Shown: positions 8,827 through 18,370, numbered from the stretch's first letter. The stretch is DNA of 61,739 nucleotides from Rikenella microfusus (GCA_020722565.1 DYKO01000016.1:1-61739); one strand, 5' to 3'. Notes: generated from the sequence alone by a model not told the origin. Translations and numbers: made by a program.

Positions 8827-9087
8827 ATGAAAAAGGGAATACATCCGGAGAATTACCGACTGGTGGCGTTCAAAGACATGTCGAATGAACATGTTTTCAT
8901 CACCAAGTCGGCTGTAAACACCAAGGACACCATCACCATTGATGGCGTTGAGTACCCGCTGGTAAAGGTTGAAATTTCTAACACTTCGCATCCTTTTTAC
9001 ACCGGGAAAGTTAAACTGGTTGACACCGCTGGTCGTGTGGACAAGTTTATGAACCGCTACAAAAAACACATGGAGAACAAAAAGTAA
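8827..9087 (+). CDS. rpmE2: 50S ribosomal protein L31, type B (zinc-independent)
   Basis: The 86-residue product begins MKKGIHPENYRLVAFKD and has the L31 core SHPFYTGK and the FMNRYKK tail. It has no cysteine, so it is the zinc-free type B form that can replace zinc-binding L31 in the large subunit. It is a single-gene transcript between a consensus promoter and a strong terminator. Confidence 0.96.
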   Translation: MKKGIHPENYRLVAFKDMSNEHVFITKSAVNTKDTITIDGVEYPLVKVEISNTSHPFYTGKVKLVDTAGRVDKFMNRYKKHMENKK

Positions 9088-9110
9088 ATTCTTTTTGCAT
9101 GTAATACAAT

Positions 9111-9138
9111 AAAAGCTCTTCTGGTAAGAGCTTTTTTT
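9111..9138 (+). terminator. Terminator after rpmE2
   Basis: The 10-bp arms AAAAGCTCTT and AAGAGCTTTT close a five-base loop and are followed by more T. It begins 23 bp after the L31 stop. Confidence 0.85.
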
Positions 9139-9165
9139 GTTTTTTTACACTATTTGATAACTTTG
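9136..9165 (+). promoter_or_regulatory. Candidate promoter of the GlmU-like gene
   Basis: TTTG (9136-9139) and TAACTTTG (9158-9165) are separated by 18 bp, one short of the consensus spacing. The -33 box overlaps the T-run of the rpmE2 terminator. Confidence 0.6.
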
Positions 9166-9183
9166 CATAAAACCCCAAAATAA

Positions 9184-10374
9184 ATGGAAAGACGCATTGT
9201 TCTTTTTGATGATGAAAGGCGAAACCATTTACTACCATTAACCTTTACCCGGCCAGTGGCCGAAATCCGCATAGGAATTTTAACTATAGCCGAAAAATGG
9301 CAGATAATGGCCAACACCCAACCCTACTACCTTACCGAAGAATATCTTCAGGTTAAATTTTCCAATGCTCCCTTTGGTAGCGAAGTGGTACTAGTTAACG
9401 GGGGAATATGCCCTGATGCTCAATTAGCTGAGGCCATACGTTCACTTAAAACAGGAGAGGCCTTGGTTCATGACAATATAATTGTAGCTGGGGCACTCTC
9501 ACAAACCATAACCCGAATTCCTACCATCAATGATTTTACAACGGTTAAGCAGTATGAACCCGCCTTGCTTGAGGTATGGTTCCCTTGGGATATTTTTCGC
9601 CTTAACGACGAAGCCCTTCAAGCCGATTATACCCTGCTAACACAAGGCCGAAAATCGAACCCTATTTCATCGACCAATACCGTTTTGGGACATGAAAACG
9701 TTTTTATTGAAGAGGGTGCCCGTGTAGAGTGTTCCTTCCTTAATGCCCAAAGCGGTCCAATATACATTGGCAGTGATGCGGAGGTTATGGAGGGTTGCAT
9801 GATTCGTGGCCCGTTTGCACTAGGTGAGCACTCAACATTAAAAATGGGCGCGAAAATATATGGCCCAACAACTATTGGCCCACATTGCAAGGTAGGCGGT
9901 GAAGTAAACAATAGCGTATTTTTTGCTTTTTCGAACAAGGCACACGATGGATTTATCGGAAACTCTGTTATTGGGGAGTGGTGCAACCTGGGAGCCGATA
10001 CAAACAACTCGAACCTGAAAAATAACTATGCTCCTGTTAAGCTCTGGAGGTATACCCAAAAAGGTTTTGTAAATACAGGTTTGCAGTTCTGCGGTCTAAT
10101 AATGGGGGACCATTCCAAATGCGGCATCAACACCATGTTCAACACGGGTACAGTAGTGGGTGTGTGTGCAAACATTTTTGGCGATGGTTTTCCCCGTAAT
10201 TTCATACCCTGCTTTTCTTGGGGAGGCGCCGCCGGATTTACCATCCATAAACCCGATAAAGCATTTGAAACCGCACAAATCATGATGTCGCGCCGCAATT
10301 TACCTTTTACCGAAGCCGATAAACAAATCCTGCTCAAGGTTTTTGAACTCACCGCCCAGTACCGCAATTTTTAG
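9184..10374 (+). CDS. GlmU-like sugar-1-phosphate nucleotidylyltransferase/acetyltransferase
   Basis: The 396-residue protein matches the Bacteroidetes GlmU-like family (TIGR03991 type). The N-terminal part (MERRIVLFDDERRNHLLPLT) replaces the usual pyrophosphorylase start. From about residue 165 there are hexapeptide repeats of a left-handed beta helix (GARVECSFLNA, GPFALGEHSTLKMGAKIYGPTTIG), as in acetyltransferases. The presumed role is UDP-GlcNAc formation for the cell wall and lipid A; glmM, which supplies the substrate, is at 46877. It lacks classic GlmU catalytic motifs that I can recognise, so its substrate should be treated as inferred. Confidence 0.82.
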   Translation: MERRIVLFDDERRNHLLPLTFTRPVAEIRIGILTIAEKWQIMANTQPYYLTEEYLQVKFSNAPFGSEVVLVNGGICPDAQLAEAIRSLKTGEALVHDNIIVAGALSQTITRIPTINDFTTVKQYEPALLEVWFPWDIFRLNDEALQADYTLLTQGRKSNPISSTNTVLGHENVFIEEGARVECSFLNAQSGPIYIGSDAEVMEGCMIRGPFALGEHSTLKMGAKIYGPTTIGPHCKVGGEVNNSVFFAFSNKAHDGFIGNSVIGEWCNLGADTNNSNLKNNYAPVKLWRYTQKGFVNTGLQFCGLIMGDHSKCGINTMFNTGTVVGVCANIFGDGFPRNFIPCFSWGGAAGFTIHKPDKAFETAQIMMSRRNLPFTEADKQILLKVFELTAQYRNF

Positions 10375-10385
10375 CTTTGGTATCT

Positions 10386-10402
10386 TTGGCACGTCAATTG
10401 CC
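10386..10402 (+). promoter_or_regulatory. Sigma-54 type -24/-12 promoter upstream of lon
   Basis: TGGCACG (10387-10393), four bases, TTGC (10398-10401): this equals the sigma-54 consensus, and GG and GC are exactly 10 bp apart. Predicted transcription start is about 10413, leaving a leader of about 57 bp before lon. The box TATCTTTG (10381-10388) overlaps it and resembles a -7 element, but no TTTG lies 19 bp upstream of it. Confidence 0.65.
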
Positions 10403-10469
10403 CATATATGTAACCGGGTTGCAAAATCCGTTTTTATGTCATATTGTCATTAAATATTGAGGAGAAAAA

Positions 10470-12926
10470 ATGAAGAAGAAATCCTTACTACCCATACTAA
10501 ACCAATTGATTGAAGATTCCAACGACTCGGAGGTTAACTTTATTCCCGTTTTGGCAGAGGGTGATGTTCCAGAGGTCAAAACGTCAGATATACCGGATAT
10601 CATTCCCGTAATGGCCCTACGAAACACCGTGCTTTTCCCCGACGTAGTTATGCCAATCACTGTGGGCAGAGAAAAATCGCTTACCCTCATTTCCAATTTG
10701 CCCCCTAAGAAAAAGATTATAGGTGTACTATCGCAAATTGATGCTAAGGTTGAAAACCCAACTGCTGTTGACCTCTACGAATTAGGAACTATAGCACAGG
10801 TAATAAAGGTACTAGAATTGCCCGACGGAAATTCCTCGGTAATCCTTCAAGGCCTTTCGCCATTTAAGGTAAAAGAATTTGTAAGTGAGGAGCCCTACTT
10901 CATGGCCAAAATACACCAACTTAACGAGGTTAAACCCGACCCCGACGATAAGGAGTATCAGGCCATAACCGAATCCATAAAGGATATCACCATTCGCATT
11001 ATTCATCTCTCACCCAACCTACCCAGGGAAGCCATTTTCGCCATTAAGAATATCGATAACCCGCACATGCTCATCAACTTTGTTGCCGCTAATAGCGACA
11101 TCAAAACCAACTCAAAACAGACGCTTCTGGAACATCTTATCTTAAAAGAAAGGGCTTCGGTTTTATTAGCCATTTTAACCCGTGAGCTGCAAATACTTGA
11201 ACTTAAAAACGATATACAAAACAAGGTAAAGCACGACCTCGACCAGCAGCAAAAGGAGTACTTCCTTCAGCAACAAATTAAAACTATTCAGGATGAACTG
11301 GGAGGTAACCCAATTGAACAAGAAATAAATGAACTTAGAGAACGTGCAAAGCAGAAAAAGTGGAACAAAGATGTTGCAGAACACTTTGATAAAGAGGCAA
11401 ATAAGCTCACCCGAATGAACCCTATGGCCGGAGAGTATTCCGTTCAGCTGAACTACCTGCAGCTACTACTCGACCTACCCTGGAACGAATACACTACCGA
11501 TAATTTTGATATCGAACACGCTAAGGCAATTCTGAACGAGGACCATTTTGGACTGGAACAAGTTAAAGAGAGAATACTGGAACACCTTGCTGTGCTAAAA
11601 CTTAAAGGCGATCTAAAGGCGCCAATTCTTTGCCTCTATGGGCCTCCGGGCGTTGGAAAAACCTCGTTGGGAAAATCGATTGCCCGTGCTTTGGGGCGCA
11701 AATACGCCCGAATATCGCTGGGGGGTATGCACGATGAAGCCGAAATACGCGGCCATCGCAAAACCTATATTGGTGCCATGCCAGGCCGTATTATCCAAAA
11801 TCTCAAAAAGGTTAAATCATCGAACCCGGTTATCATTCTCGATGAGATTGACAAAATAGGCAAGGATTTTCATGGCGATCCCGCTTCGGCGCTACTTGAA
11901 GCTCTTGATCCCGAACAGAATAACAGCTTCCACGATAATTTTATAGAGGTAGAATACGACCTTTCAAAAGTGCTTTTTATTACAACAGCCAATACCATAT
12001 CAACCATTAATCCAGCGCTGCGCGACCGCATGGAGCTGATTGAGGTTAGCGGTTACAGTCTGGAGGAAAAGATTGAAATAGCGAAACGACACCTCATTCC
12101 CAATCAACTTCGGGACCATGGCCTTGAAACCAAAGCCATATCCCTTTCCGATAAAATCATTGCCAAAGTAATTCAGGAGTACACCCGCGAAAGCGGAGTG
12201 CGTAATCTTAACCAAAAAGTGGCCAAACTGGTAAGGTATGTGGCTCGTAAAATTGCCTCAGAGCAGAAATATAATCCTAAGCTTACAGCAAAAGATATTG
12301 AGTTCATACTGGGCGTACCCCGCTATTCTAAAGAGGTTTACCAGGGCAACGATATTGCTGGAGTGGTAACCGGATTGGCGTGGACCGAAACAGGAGGAGA
12401 GATACTTTTTGTTGAAACCAGTCTGAGCCGTGGCAAAGGGAACCTCACCCTTACGGGAAATCTGGGTGAGGTAATGAAAGAATCGGCCATATTAGCGCTT
12501 GAATACATTAAGTCGCATGCCGAAAACCTGAACATCAAACCCGAAGTGTTTGAGAAATGGAACGTTCACATACATGTGCCCGAAGGGGCAATTCCCAAGG
12601 ATGGACCTTCAGCGGGTATTACCATGGTTACCTCACTGGCATCGGCCTTCACACAACGCAAGGTTAAAGCAAATCTTGCCATGACCGGCGAAATTACCCT
12701 TCGCGGTAAGGTGCTGCCGGTTGGAGGGATCAAGGAAAAGATTCTTGCTGCTAAGCGCGCAAATATCACCGATATTATCCTTTCAGCCGAAAATCGTAAG
12801 GACGTCTCAGAAATTGATGCTACTTACATTAAGGGTTTGAAGTTCCACTATGTGAACAACATTATGGATGTTCTAAATATAGCACTGCTCCAAGAAAAGG
12901 TTGAAAACCCACGAATTCTTGATTAG
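10470..12926 (+). CDS. lon: ATP-dependent protease La
   Basis: The 818-residue protein has the full Lon layout: N-terminal substrate domain (from about residue 45, [18 protein letters not shown]), helical linker, AAA+ domain with Walker A GPPGVGKT (391-398) and Walker B ILDEIDK, and the C-terminal protease domain with catalytic Ser714 (GPSAG) and the lysine of the GGIKEK segment (755-757). It degrades misfolded and regulatory proteins in the cytoplasm. The gene stands alone between a sigma-54-like promoter and a terminator. The N-terminal 40 residues are an acidic extension common in Bacteroidetes Lon. Confidence 0.97.
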   Translation: MKKKSLLPILNQLIEDSNDSEVNFIPVLAEGDVPEVKTSDIPDIIPVMALRNTVLFPDVVMPITVGREKSLTLISNLPPKKKIIGVLSQIDAKVENPTAVDLYELGTIAQVIKVLELPDGNSSVILQGLSPFKVKEFVSEEPYFMAKIHQLNEVKPDPDDKEYQAITESIKDITIRIIHLSPNLPREAIFAIKNIDNPHMLINFVAANSDIKTNSKQTLLEHLILKERASVLLAILTRELQILELKNDIQNKVKHDLDQQQKEYFLQQQIKTIQDELGGNPIEQEINELRERAKQKKWNKDVAEHFDKEANKLTRMNPMAGEYSVQLNYLQLLLDLPWNEYTTDNFDIEHAKAILNEDHFGLEQVKERILEHLAVLKLKGDLKAPILCLYGPPGVGKTSLGKSIARALGRKYARISLGGMHDEAEIRGHRKTYIGAMPGRIIQNLKKVKSSNPVIILDEIDKIGKDFHGDPASALLEALDPEQNNSFHDNFIEVEYDLSKVLFITTANTISTINPALRDRMELIEVSGYSLEEKIEIAKRHLIPNQLRDHGLETKAISLSDKIIAKVIQEYTRESGVRNLNQKVAKLVRYVARKIASEQKYNPKLTAKDIEFILGVPRYSKEVYQGNDIAGVVTGLAWTETGGEILFVETSLSRGKGNLTLTGNLGEVMKESAILALEYIKSHAENLNIKPEVFEKWNVHIHVPEGAIPKDGPSAGITMVTSLASAFTQRKVKANLAMTGEITLRGKVLPVGGIKEKILAAKRANITDIILSAENRKDVSEIDATYIKGLKFHYVNNIMDVLNIALLQEKVENPRILD

Positions 12927-12938
12927 CAAAACCTTTAG

Positions 12939-12965
12939 AGAAAGGCCCTTACCGGGTCTTTTTTC
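12939..12965 (+). terminator. Terminator after lon
   Basis: AAAGGCCC and CGGGTCTTT arms (one G-T pair) around TTAC, followed by a T-run, 12 bp after the lon stop codon. Confidence 0.75.
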
Positions 12966-13045
12966 ATTTTTTAACCTACAAATCACCATTTTTACCTATT
13001 ATTGTATGATAATTGCATCCATTTATCAACAGAAAATTAATTCGC

Positions 13046-13516
13046 ATGGAAAAGGCTGCCATATTCCCCGGATCGTTTGATCCCATAACAGTGGGGCATG
13101 AATCTATTGTTTACCGTTCGTTGGCACTCTTTGATAAAGTTATTGTGGCCATAGGTTACAATGCAAACAAAAAGGCATTTTTCAGCATTGAAAAGCGTAT
13201 AGGAATGATCAATAAGGTTTTTGAAAATGAACCCCGTGTAGAGGTAATCAGCTACGAGGGGCTAACAGTTGATTTGTGCAACCGACTGGGCATTCGATAT
13301 ATTCTCAGGGGCCTCCGTACCTCTGCCGATTTTGAATTTGAACGCGCCATTGCGCAGGTAAATAAGCTGATGCATCCCAACATTGAAACCATTTTTATGC
13401 TCACTGCACCGCAGCACACTCCTGTAAACTCTACCATAATCCGCGATATACTTTTGCATAACGGCGACGCATCGCAGTTCATCCCCGCATCAATCAACAT
13501 TAAGAATTATTTATAA
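13046..13516 (+). CDS. coaD: Phosphopantetheine adenylyltransferase
   Basis: The 156-residue enzyme transfers AMP from ATP to 4'-phosphopantetheine, the fourth step of coenzyme A synthesis. It shows the nucleotidyltransferase motif FPGSFDPITVGH, the segment RGLRTSADFEFE and the ISSTxIR-like sequence VNSTIIRD. The start at 13046 is chosen because the motif begins six residues later; the frame could open at 13013, which would add 11 unlikely residues. It is followed after 1 bp by the redoxin gene, so the two are probably co-transcribed. Confidence 0.95.
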   Translation: MEKAAIFPGSFDPITVGHESIVYRSLALFDKVIVAIGYNANKKAFFSIEKRIGMINKVFENEPRVEVISYEGLTVDLCNRLGIRYILRGLRTSADFEFERAIAQVNKLMHPNIETIFMLTAPQHTPVNSTIIRDILLHNGDASQFIPASINIKNYL

Positions 13517-13517
13517 A

Positions 13518-14939
13518 ATGACAATGGCACTTAAGCATAGCTTTCCGGTTGCTTTTCTAATTTTCTTATTTGGATTAAGAACCACAGCCGGACAAGAAGC
13601 TACAGTTTACGGAAAATCGCCCGAGTACAAAGGAGAGGAACTAATATTTTACACCTATGCCGACTACATTACAGAAACCGAAATCGAAATAGGCCGTTGC
13701 CGTGTTCAGCCCGATGGTCAATTTAAATCCCAACTTAAAGTGCTCGAAACCACTTTTGTTTTTTGCCATTTAGGCATTTACCGCATTTATTTTTTTGCAG
13801 AACCTACAAAGCGATATGAGCTAAGCCTACCCCCACGAGAGGATAAAACCGAAGCCCAGCGGCTCAATCCATTCTTCCGCGAAACCGATCTTCAGGTGGG
13901 TATTCTCAACATCAACCTAAACGATATTAATTATTTGATAAATGCCTTCGATTTACGATTCAATCAGGATTTTGACAAGATAGTTCAAGAAGCCTACAAG
14001 GGACGCGAGGTTAATGTTGACTCAATTATTAACAGAATTGAGGGAAAATTTACTAACAGCACCAATCCCTACTTTGTGGCCTATCGCAAATACAGATACG
14101 GTTTACTTAAACAAATAACTCTCTATAAAAAATCAACGGCTACCTCCAACGAATTGTTTCTTAACCGCCCCATACTTTACAATAATCCATCTTTCATGGA
14201 ACTGTTCAATTTGGTGTACGATAAGTACTTTCTGTTCTTTTCGCGAACCAGCAAGGGCAATGCCATTTTTGATGATATTTCGCACTACCGAAGCCTTAGC
14301 AGGCTTAAAACCACGCTGGCCACCGATAAAATTCTACAGAACGATACCCTGATGGATATGGTCATCCTAAAATCGCTCCACGATGAGTTTTTTAGTGATA
14401 ACTTTTCCCGATCGGCGCTACTCACCATTCTGGATTCCCTTTACCGGACAACCCAAATTTCGGAACATGTTATTATTGCCGAAAACATCCGAAACCGTAT
14501 TACTAAGTTACTTCCAGGTTTTGTGCCAGCCCCTTTCACTCTAAAAGACCTAAATGGTAAAGATGTTTCACTCGAACAGTTTAAGGGAAAGTACGTGTAC
14601 CTCAACTTCTGCACCACCACCAGTTACACCTGCCTGAAGGAGTTTGTACAACTCGAAAAAATAAGCAAGCTGTACAAAAAACACCTTGAGGTGGTTACCA
14701 TCTCAGCCGATGATAATGTGGATGACATGAAAAAGTTCCTTGAAAAAAGTAAATACAGCTGGACATTTCTGCATTTTGGAAATCGTCCCGAAATTCTTAA
14801 GGACTACGATATTAAGGTATACCCTACCTACTTTCTTATTGGCCCTGATAAGAAATTGATTTTATCGCCTGCACCATCGCCCACAGAAGGATTTGAACGC
14901 CGTATGTTTCAAATTCTGCGAAGCAAAGGTGAAATCTAA
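13518..14939 (+). CDS. Exported TlpA-like redoxin with a degenerate active site
   Basis: The 473-residue product starts with a signal peptide (about residues 1-24, ending TTAGQ). A long middle region without a recognisable catalytic domain follows, then a C-terminal thioredoxin-fold redoxin domain from about residue 330 (FVPAPFTLKDLNGKDVSLEQFKG as family resemblance). Where TlpA-like proteins have WCxxC, this one reads C365-TTT-S369-YT-C372: the N-terminal cysteine of the pair is Ser369 while Cys372 remains. The cis-proline region (VYPTYFLIGPD) is intact. It may be a periplasmic thiol protein with altered chemistry or a non-redox domain. It shares overlapping stop codons with the convergent NUDIX gene. 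Confidence 0.7.
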   Translation: MTMALKHSFPVAFLIFLFGLRTTAGQEATVYGKSPEYKGEELIFYTYADYITETEIEIGRCRVQPDGQFKSQLKVLETTFVFCHLGIYRIYFFAEPTKRYELSLPPREDKTEAQRLNPFFRETDLQVGILNINLNDINYLINAFDLRFNQDFDKIVQEAYKGREVNVDSIINRIEGKFTNSTNPYFVAYRKYRYGLLKQITLYKKSTATSNELFLNRPILYNNPSFMELFNLVYDKYFLFFSRTSKGNAIFDDISHYRSLSRLKTTLATDKILQNDTLMDMVILKSLHDEFFSDNFSRSALLTILDSLYRTTQISEHVIIAENIRNRITKLLPGFVPAPFTLKDLNGKDVSLEQFKGKYVYLNFCTTTSYTCLKEFVQLEKISKLYKKHLEVVTISADDNVDDMKKFLEKSKYSWTFLHFGNRPEILKDYDIKVYPTYFLIGPDKKLILSPAPSPTEGFERRMFQILRSKGEI

Positions 14940-15556
14940 TCCAGTGCCTCAAGTACCATCAACAAGTTAGCATAGCTATTGGTAAGGTAAAGGTAGAGGT
15001 CGGAACGTTTGATCCATTTAACCTGCTCAATCCCTTCCTCCTGCTGCGGTGTAAAAATACCATCGAATCGGGTGTGCATGGTGTACCAGTGGGTAGTTTT
15101 GAGCATGGGCTTTCCATCAAGAGTATAGGTATGATGCGTTTGGGTTATCACTTTCCCCAATTCAATCTCGGAAACACCTGTCTCCTCGCACACCTCGCGA
15201 ATAGCGGCAATAGGTATTGGTTCATCGGGTTCAACCTTTCCCTTGGGCAGATCCCAGCGCCCGAAGCGCTTAATTAACAGCACCTCGCCCCTGTGATTAA
15301 AAACTACACCACCGGCAGCTTCAATATGATTAAACTGACTAGAAAAATGCTGAAATACCAAACGGGTATCATTGGTACCCACCAAAAGGTTTGGAATTTG
15401 CCATTGGCTTTGAAAAAAATCAATTAACTTTGGGATATTGTCAAAAGTTGTGCTCCCCCAGTAAAAACCTGGTAGTGGGCTTTCAAAAATCTCGGATAGA
15501 TGCGAGGTGATAATAAATTTTCGGTTGCCAAAAAATATAATAAGGTCAGTTGACAT
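14936..15556 (-). CDS. NUDIX hydrolase
   Basis: The 206-residue protein has a complete Nudix box (GKVEPDEPIPIAAIREVCEETG, residues around 115-137), which binds the metal and cleaves a nucleoside diphosphate linked to another moiety. About 75 N-terminal residues precede the domain and resemble nothing I can name. The ATG lies inside the sequence CATG that also contains the pyrE ATG on the other strand, so promoters of both genes must lie in each other's coding sequence. Substrate unknown; the pairing with pyrE suggests nucleotide metabolism, which is inference. Confidence 0.88.
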   Translation of the reverse strand: MSTDLIIFFGNRKFIITSHLSEIFESPLPGFYWGSTTFDNIPKLIDFFQSQWQIPNLLVGTNDTRLVFQHFSSQFNHIEAAGGVVFNHRGEVLLIKRFGRWDLPKGKVEPDEPIPIAAIREVCEETGVSEIELGKVITQTHHTYTLDGKPMLKTTHWYTMHTRFDGIFTPQQEEGIEQVKWIKRSDLYLYLTNSYANLLMVLEALD

Positions 15557-16181
15557 GAATGCTGAAATTATTGCACAAAAGTTGCTACAAATTAACGCAA
15601 TAAAGCTTAATCCTGCAAATCCGTTTACATGGGCATCGGGTTGGAAATCGCCAATTTACTGTGATAATCGTAAAACGCTATCGTTCCCGGAGGTGCGAAA
15701 TGCCATTTGCAATGGATTTGTGGAGCAAATAAAAAACCTATACCCTAATGCTGAAGTGATAGCCAGTGTAGCCACAGGAGCAATTGCGCATGGAATGCTG
15801 GTTGCCGATAGGCTTAACCTGCCGTTTATATATGTTCGCTCAACACCCAAATCGCACGGACTTGCAAATCAAATAGAGGGATACTTTGAGCCCGGGCAAA
15901 AGGTAGTAGTTGTTGAAGACCTGATTTCAACAGGAATGAGTAGTTTGGCTGCAGCTGAAGCGCTCCGCAATGCCGGATGTAAGGTGCTTGGACTTCTGGC
16001 CATCTTTTCCTACCAGTTCGAGCAAGCCATACAGGCATTTGCCAAAGCAGGTGTAACATTCAACACACTCTCGAACTACAGCACCCTTATTGATGTTGCG
16101 CTAAAACATGGTTACATAACACCCGCCCAATTGGAACTGCTCAAATCATGGCGCGATAATCCTGAGGAATGGGGTAGGTAA
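15555..16181 (+). CDS. pyrE: Orotate phosphoribosyltransferase
   Basis: The 208-residue enzyme joins orotate to PRPP to form orotidine 5'-phosphate in pyrimidine synthesis. The PRPP-binding loop VVVVEDLISTGMSS is intact and is preceded by the flexible-loop segment RSTPKSHGLANQIEG. The ATG at 15555 is preferred because the family usually begins two residues before the helix AEIIAQKLLQI; the frame is open further upstream to 15507 within the NUDIX gene. Divergent from the NUDIX gene with overlapping starts. Confidence 0.95.
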   Translation: MNAEIIAQKLLQINAIKLNPANPFTWASGWKSPIYCDNRKTLSFPEVRNAICNGFVEQIKNLYPNAEVIASVATGAIAHGMLVADRLNLPFIYVRSTPKSHGLANQIEGYFEPGQKVVVVEDLISTGMSSLAAAEALRNAGCKVLGLLAIFSYQFEQAIQAFAKAGVTFNTLSNYSTLIDVALKHGYITPAQLELLKSWRDNPEEWGR

Positions 16182-16478
16182 AAATATCTGACAGCGCTAC
16201 TGCTTAAACAAAATTTCCCTAAGCTCTGACTTATTTATAATTTATAACTAATTTATTAATAAAAGTAATCTCATAGACACAAAAACAAGATATTTTTTTG
16301 CTTGTTGTTGTATGCTTGTTGCCCGTTATTCGTTGCTCGTAAAAAAATCCCGTGTTTTAGCATTTAAATTGTTTAATATCTAATAATCCATAACTTCTAA
16401 CGTTAATCTTTTTTTCAAAAAAACATTGCTCTTTCAATTTAATGTCGCATGTTTGCGTCATACGTTTATATTTTTACC
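16182..16478. other. Intergenic stretch between pyrE and the arsenic remnants
   Basis: AT-rich, with no coding potential or clear hairpin. A GTTGCTTGTTG-like repetitive run lies around 16300-16340. The last 40 bases (TTGCGTCATACGTTTATATTT) may hold the old arsR promoter and operator, but no exact match to a known site is visible. Confidence 0.5.
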
Positions 16479-16792
16479 ATGAATAAATCAGATGTTTTTG
16501 ATGAGCAGCTGCAGGAACTTGCCCGCTTTGCAAGAGCAATATCCTTCCCCTTAGCGAATTGGAACGAAGAATAGATATGCTTCCTACTGAATTTCCTATG
16601 ATTATCGCGGACTACACTGGGCTTAACAGCCACGATGCCATGAAAATACTTTTATCAAAGGGGTTTACCCTAATTGCCATCCTTGCCGGGTACATTGTTG
16701 AATGGGAACTCGATGGGCTCCCTCTAATTATCAACAACAGAGAGCGGCTCAATGGCTCCTGCATGTGTCAACTCCGGCCAAGATTTAAATAA
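16479..16792 (+). pseudogene. Remnant of an ArsR-type regulator joined to a rhodanese domain
   Basis: From ATG 16479 the frame reads MNKSDVFDEQLQELARFARA, which looks like the N-terminus of an ArsR/SmtB metalloregulator, then stops at 16573-16575. In another frame, from about 16535, the sequence continues LPLSELERRIDMLP, KILLSKGF, GYIVEWELDGLPLI, which looks like the C-terminal half of a rhodanese domain and ends SCMCQLRPRFK. The DNA-binding helices and the rhodanese catalytic cysteine are missing, so an internal deletion probably fused two genes, or collapsed one ArsR-rhodanese gene. It lies 22 bp before arsC. Family assignments are by eye. Confidence 0.6.
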
Positions 16793-16814
16793 CAAAACCA
16801 ACAACTACAATACT

Positions 16815-17228
16815 ATGACAAAAGTTTTGATTCTTTGCACCGGCAATAGCTGCCGCAGCCAAATGGCCCAAGGCTTTTTAAAAAGTTTTAATAAACGCCT
16901 TACCGTGGAATCAGCTGGAACCGAACCCGCCCATCAGGTAAACCCAAAAGCAGTAAGGGTAATGGCCGAGTTAGGTATTGATATCAGCGGGCATAAGCCT
17001 AAACTTGTTGATCAGTTCATCAACCAGGAGTGGGACTATGTTATAACCGTTTGCGATAACGCGAAGGAAACATGCCCAACGTTTCTTGGCAAGGTTAAAC
17101 ATAGGCTCCACATTGGATTTGAAGACCCGTCCGAAACTACCGGCACCGAAGATGAGATTATGGCAGTATTCCGCCGGGTAAGAGATGAAATAAAACAAAA
17201 ATTTGAAAACCTAAGTTTTAACGATTAA
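16815..17228 (+). CDS. arsC: Thioredoxin-coupled arsenate reductase
   Basis: The 137-residue protein belongs to the low-molecular-weight phosphatase type of ArsC, which reduces arsenate to arsenite. The P-loop C8-TGNSC-R14 is intact, and C80 and C87 (VCDNAKETC) match the relay cysteines known from the staphylococcal enzyme. The start at 16815 places the P-loop near the N-terminus as usual; the open frame before it is rhodanese remnant. It is the only intact gene of the arsenic locus: the regulator upstream and the efflux gene 12 bp downstream are broken. Arsenite made by it would need another exporter. Confidence 0.92.
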   Translation: MTKVLILCTGNSCRSQMAQGFLKSFNKRLTVESAGTEPAHQVNPKAVRVMAELGIDISGHKPKLVDQFINQEWDYVITVCDNAKETCPTFLGKVKHRLHIGFEDPSETTGTEDEIMAVFRRVRDEIKQKFENLSFND

Positions 17229-17240
17229 AACTATATAGCT

Positions 17241-18307
17241 ATGCCATCGCAAAAACGGTTAAAATTTTTAGACCGCTACCTTACCTTATGGATTTTCTTA
17301 GCTATGGCCATTGGAGCGATGAGCGGTCATTTCTTTCCTGAAATTGCAGGTTTCTGGGACTCGCTAAAACCGTCGCCCGAAAGCACAACCAATATACCCA
17401 TTGCAATTGGGCTTATCCTTATGATGTACCCCCCACTGGCAAAAGTAAAATACGAGGAGCTGGGCGATGTTTTCATAAATTACCGGATACTATCCCTATC
17501 GCTGATACAAAACTGGGTCATTGTGCCAATTTAAATGTTCATACTGGCTATTGCATTTTACAAGATTTTACCAGGTGAAACCAATCCTCAATACATGTAC
17601 GGAATTATTATAATTGGATTTTGCCACGTTGCATTGCCATGGTAATAGTGTAAAACGAGCTGGCTAAAGGCGATACCGAATATGCTGTCGGATTAGTTGC
17701 CTTTAACACCATCTTTCAGGTGCTGTTTTACTCCGTTTATGCCTACGTGTTTATTGCCATACTCCCGGGTTGTTTTGGTATCCCAACAAACAACTCGGTT
17801 AAGCAGATTACCATTGGTCAAATTGCCGAAAGCGTTTTCATCTACTTGGGTATTCCATTTATTTCCGGCTACGCAACTCGTTTAATTCTTATAAAGTACA
17901 AAGGTAACGATTGGTACAACACCCGCCTTATACCAAAAATCAGTCCGGTAACACTGATTGCTCTACTCTTTACCATACTGGTAATGTTCTCACTTAAAGG
18001 AGAATACATTGTAAAAATACCCGTTGATGTTTTGCTCATAGCCGTTCCTTTACTTTTGTATTTTATTTTGATGTTCCTGATTTCTTTCTTTATGAGCCGT
18101 AAAACCGGGGCTACATATGAGCAATCCGCAACCCTCTCGTTCACTGCCACAAGTAACAACTTTGAGCTGGCCATTGCAGTTGCAATTGCTATATTCGGCC
18201 TCAACTCAGGTGAAGCATTTGCTGCTGTTATTGGTCCTTTAGTTGAAGTGCCGGTAATGATAGGCCTGATTAATGTGGCGCTGAACTTTATAAAACGATT
18301 TTTCTGA
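17241..18307 (+). pseudogene. acr3: Arsenite efflux permease of the ACR3 family, inactivated
   Basis: The fragments together give an ACR3-type permease of about 355 residues. The N-terminal part (17241-17534) ends IQNWVIVPI at a TAA where a Leu codon is expected before MFILAIAFY. A frameshift lies between about 17618 and 17628. In the restored frame the conserved RCIAMVIV, containing the family's essential cysteine, is followed by TAA at 17651-17653 where the family has Trp, then [18 protein letters not shown]. The C-terminal half (to 18307) is open. Three separate lesions mean this is genuine decay, not one sequencing error. Confidence 0.88.
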
Positions 18308-18370
18308 TTGCACCAAATAATTTTTAACTTGCTGCTCACCTATTCGGGCGGGCTTTGCTATTTTTATACC

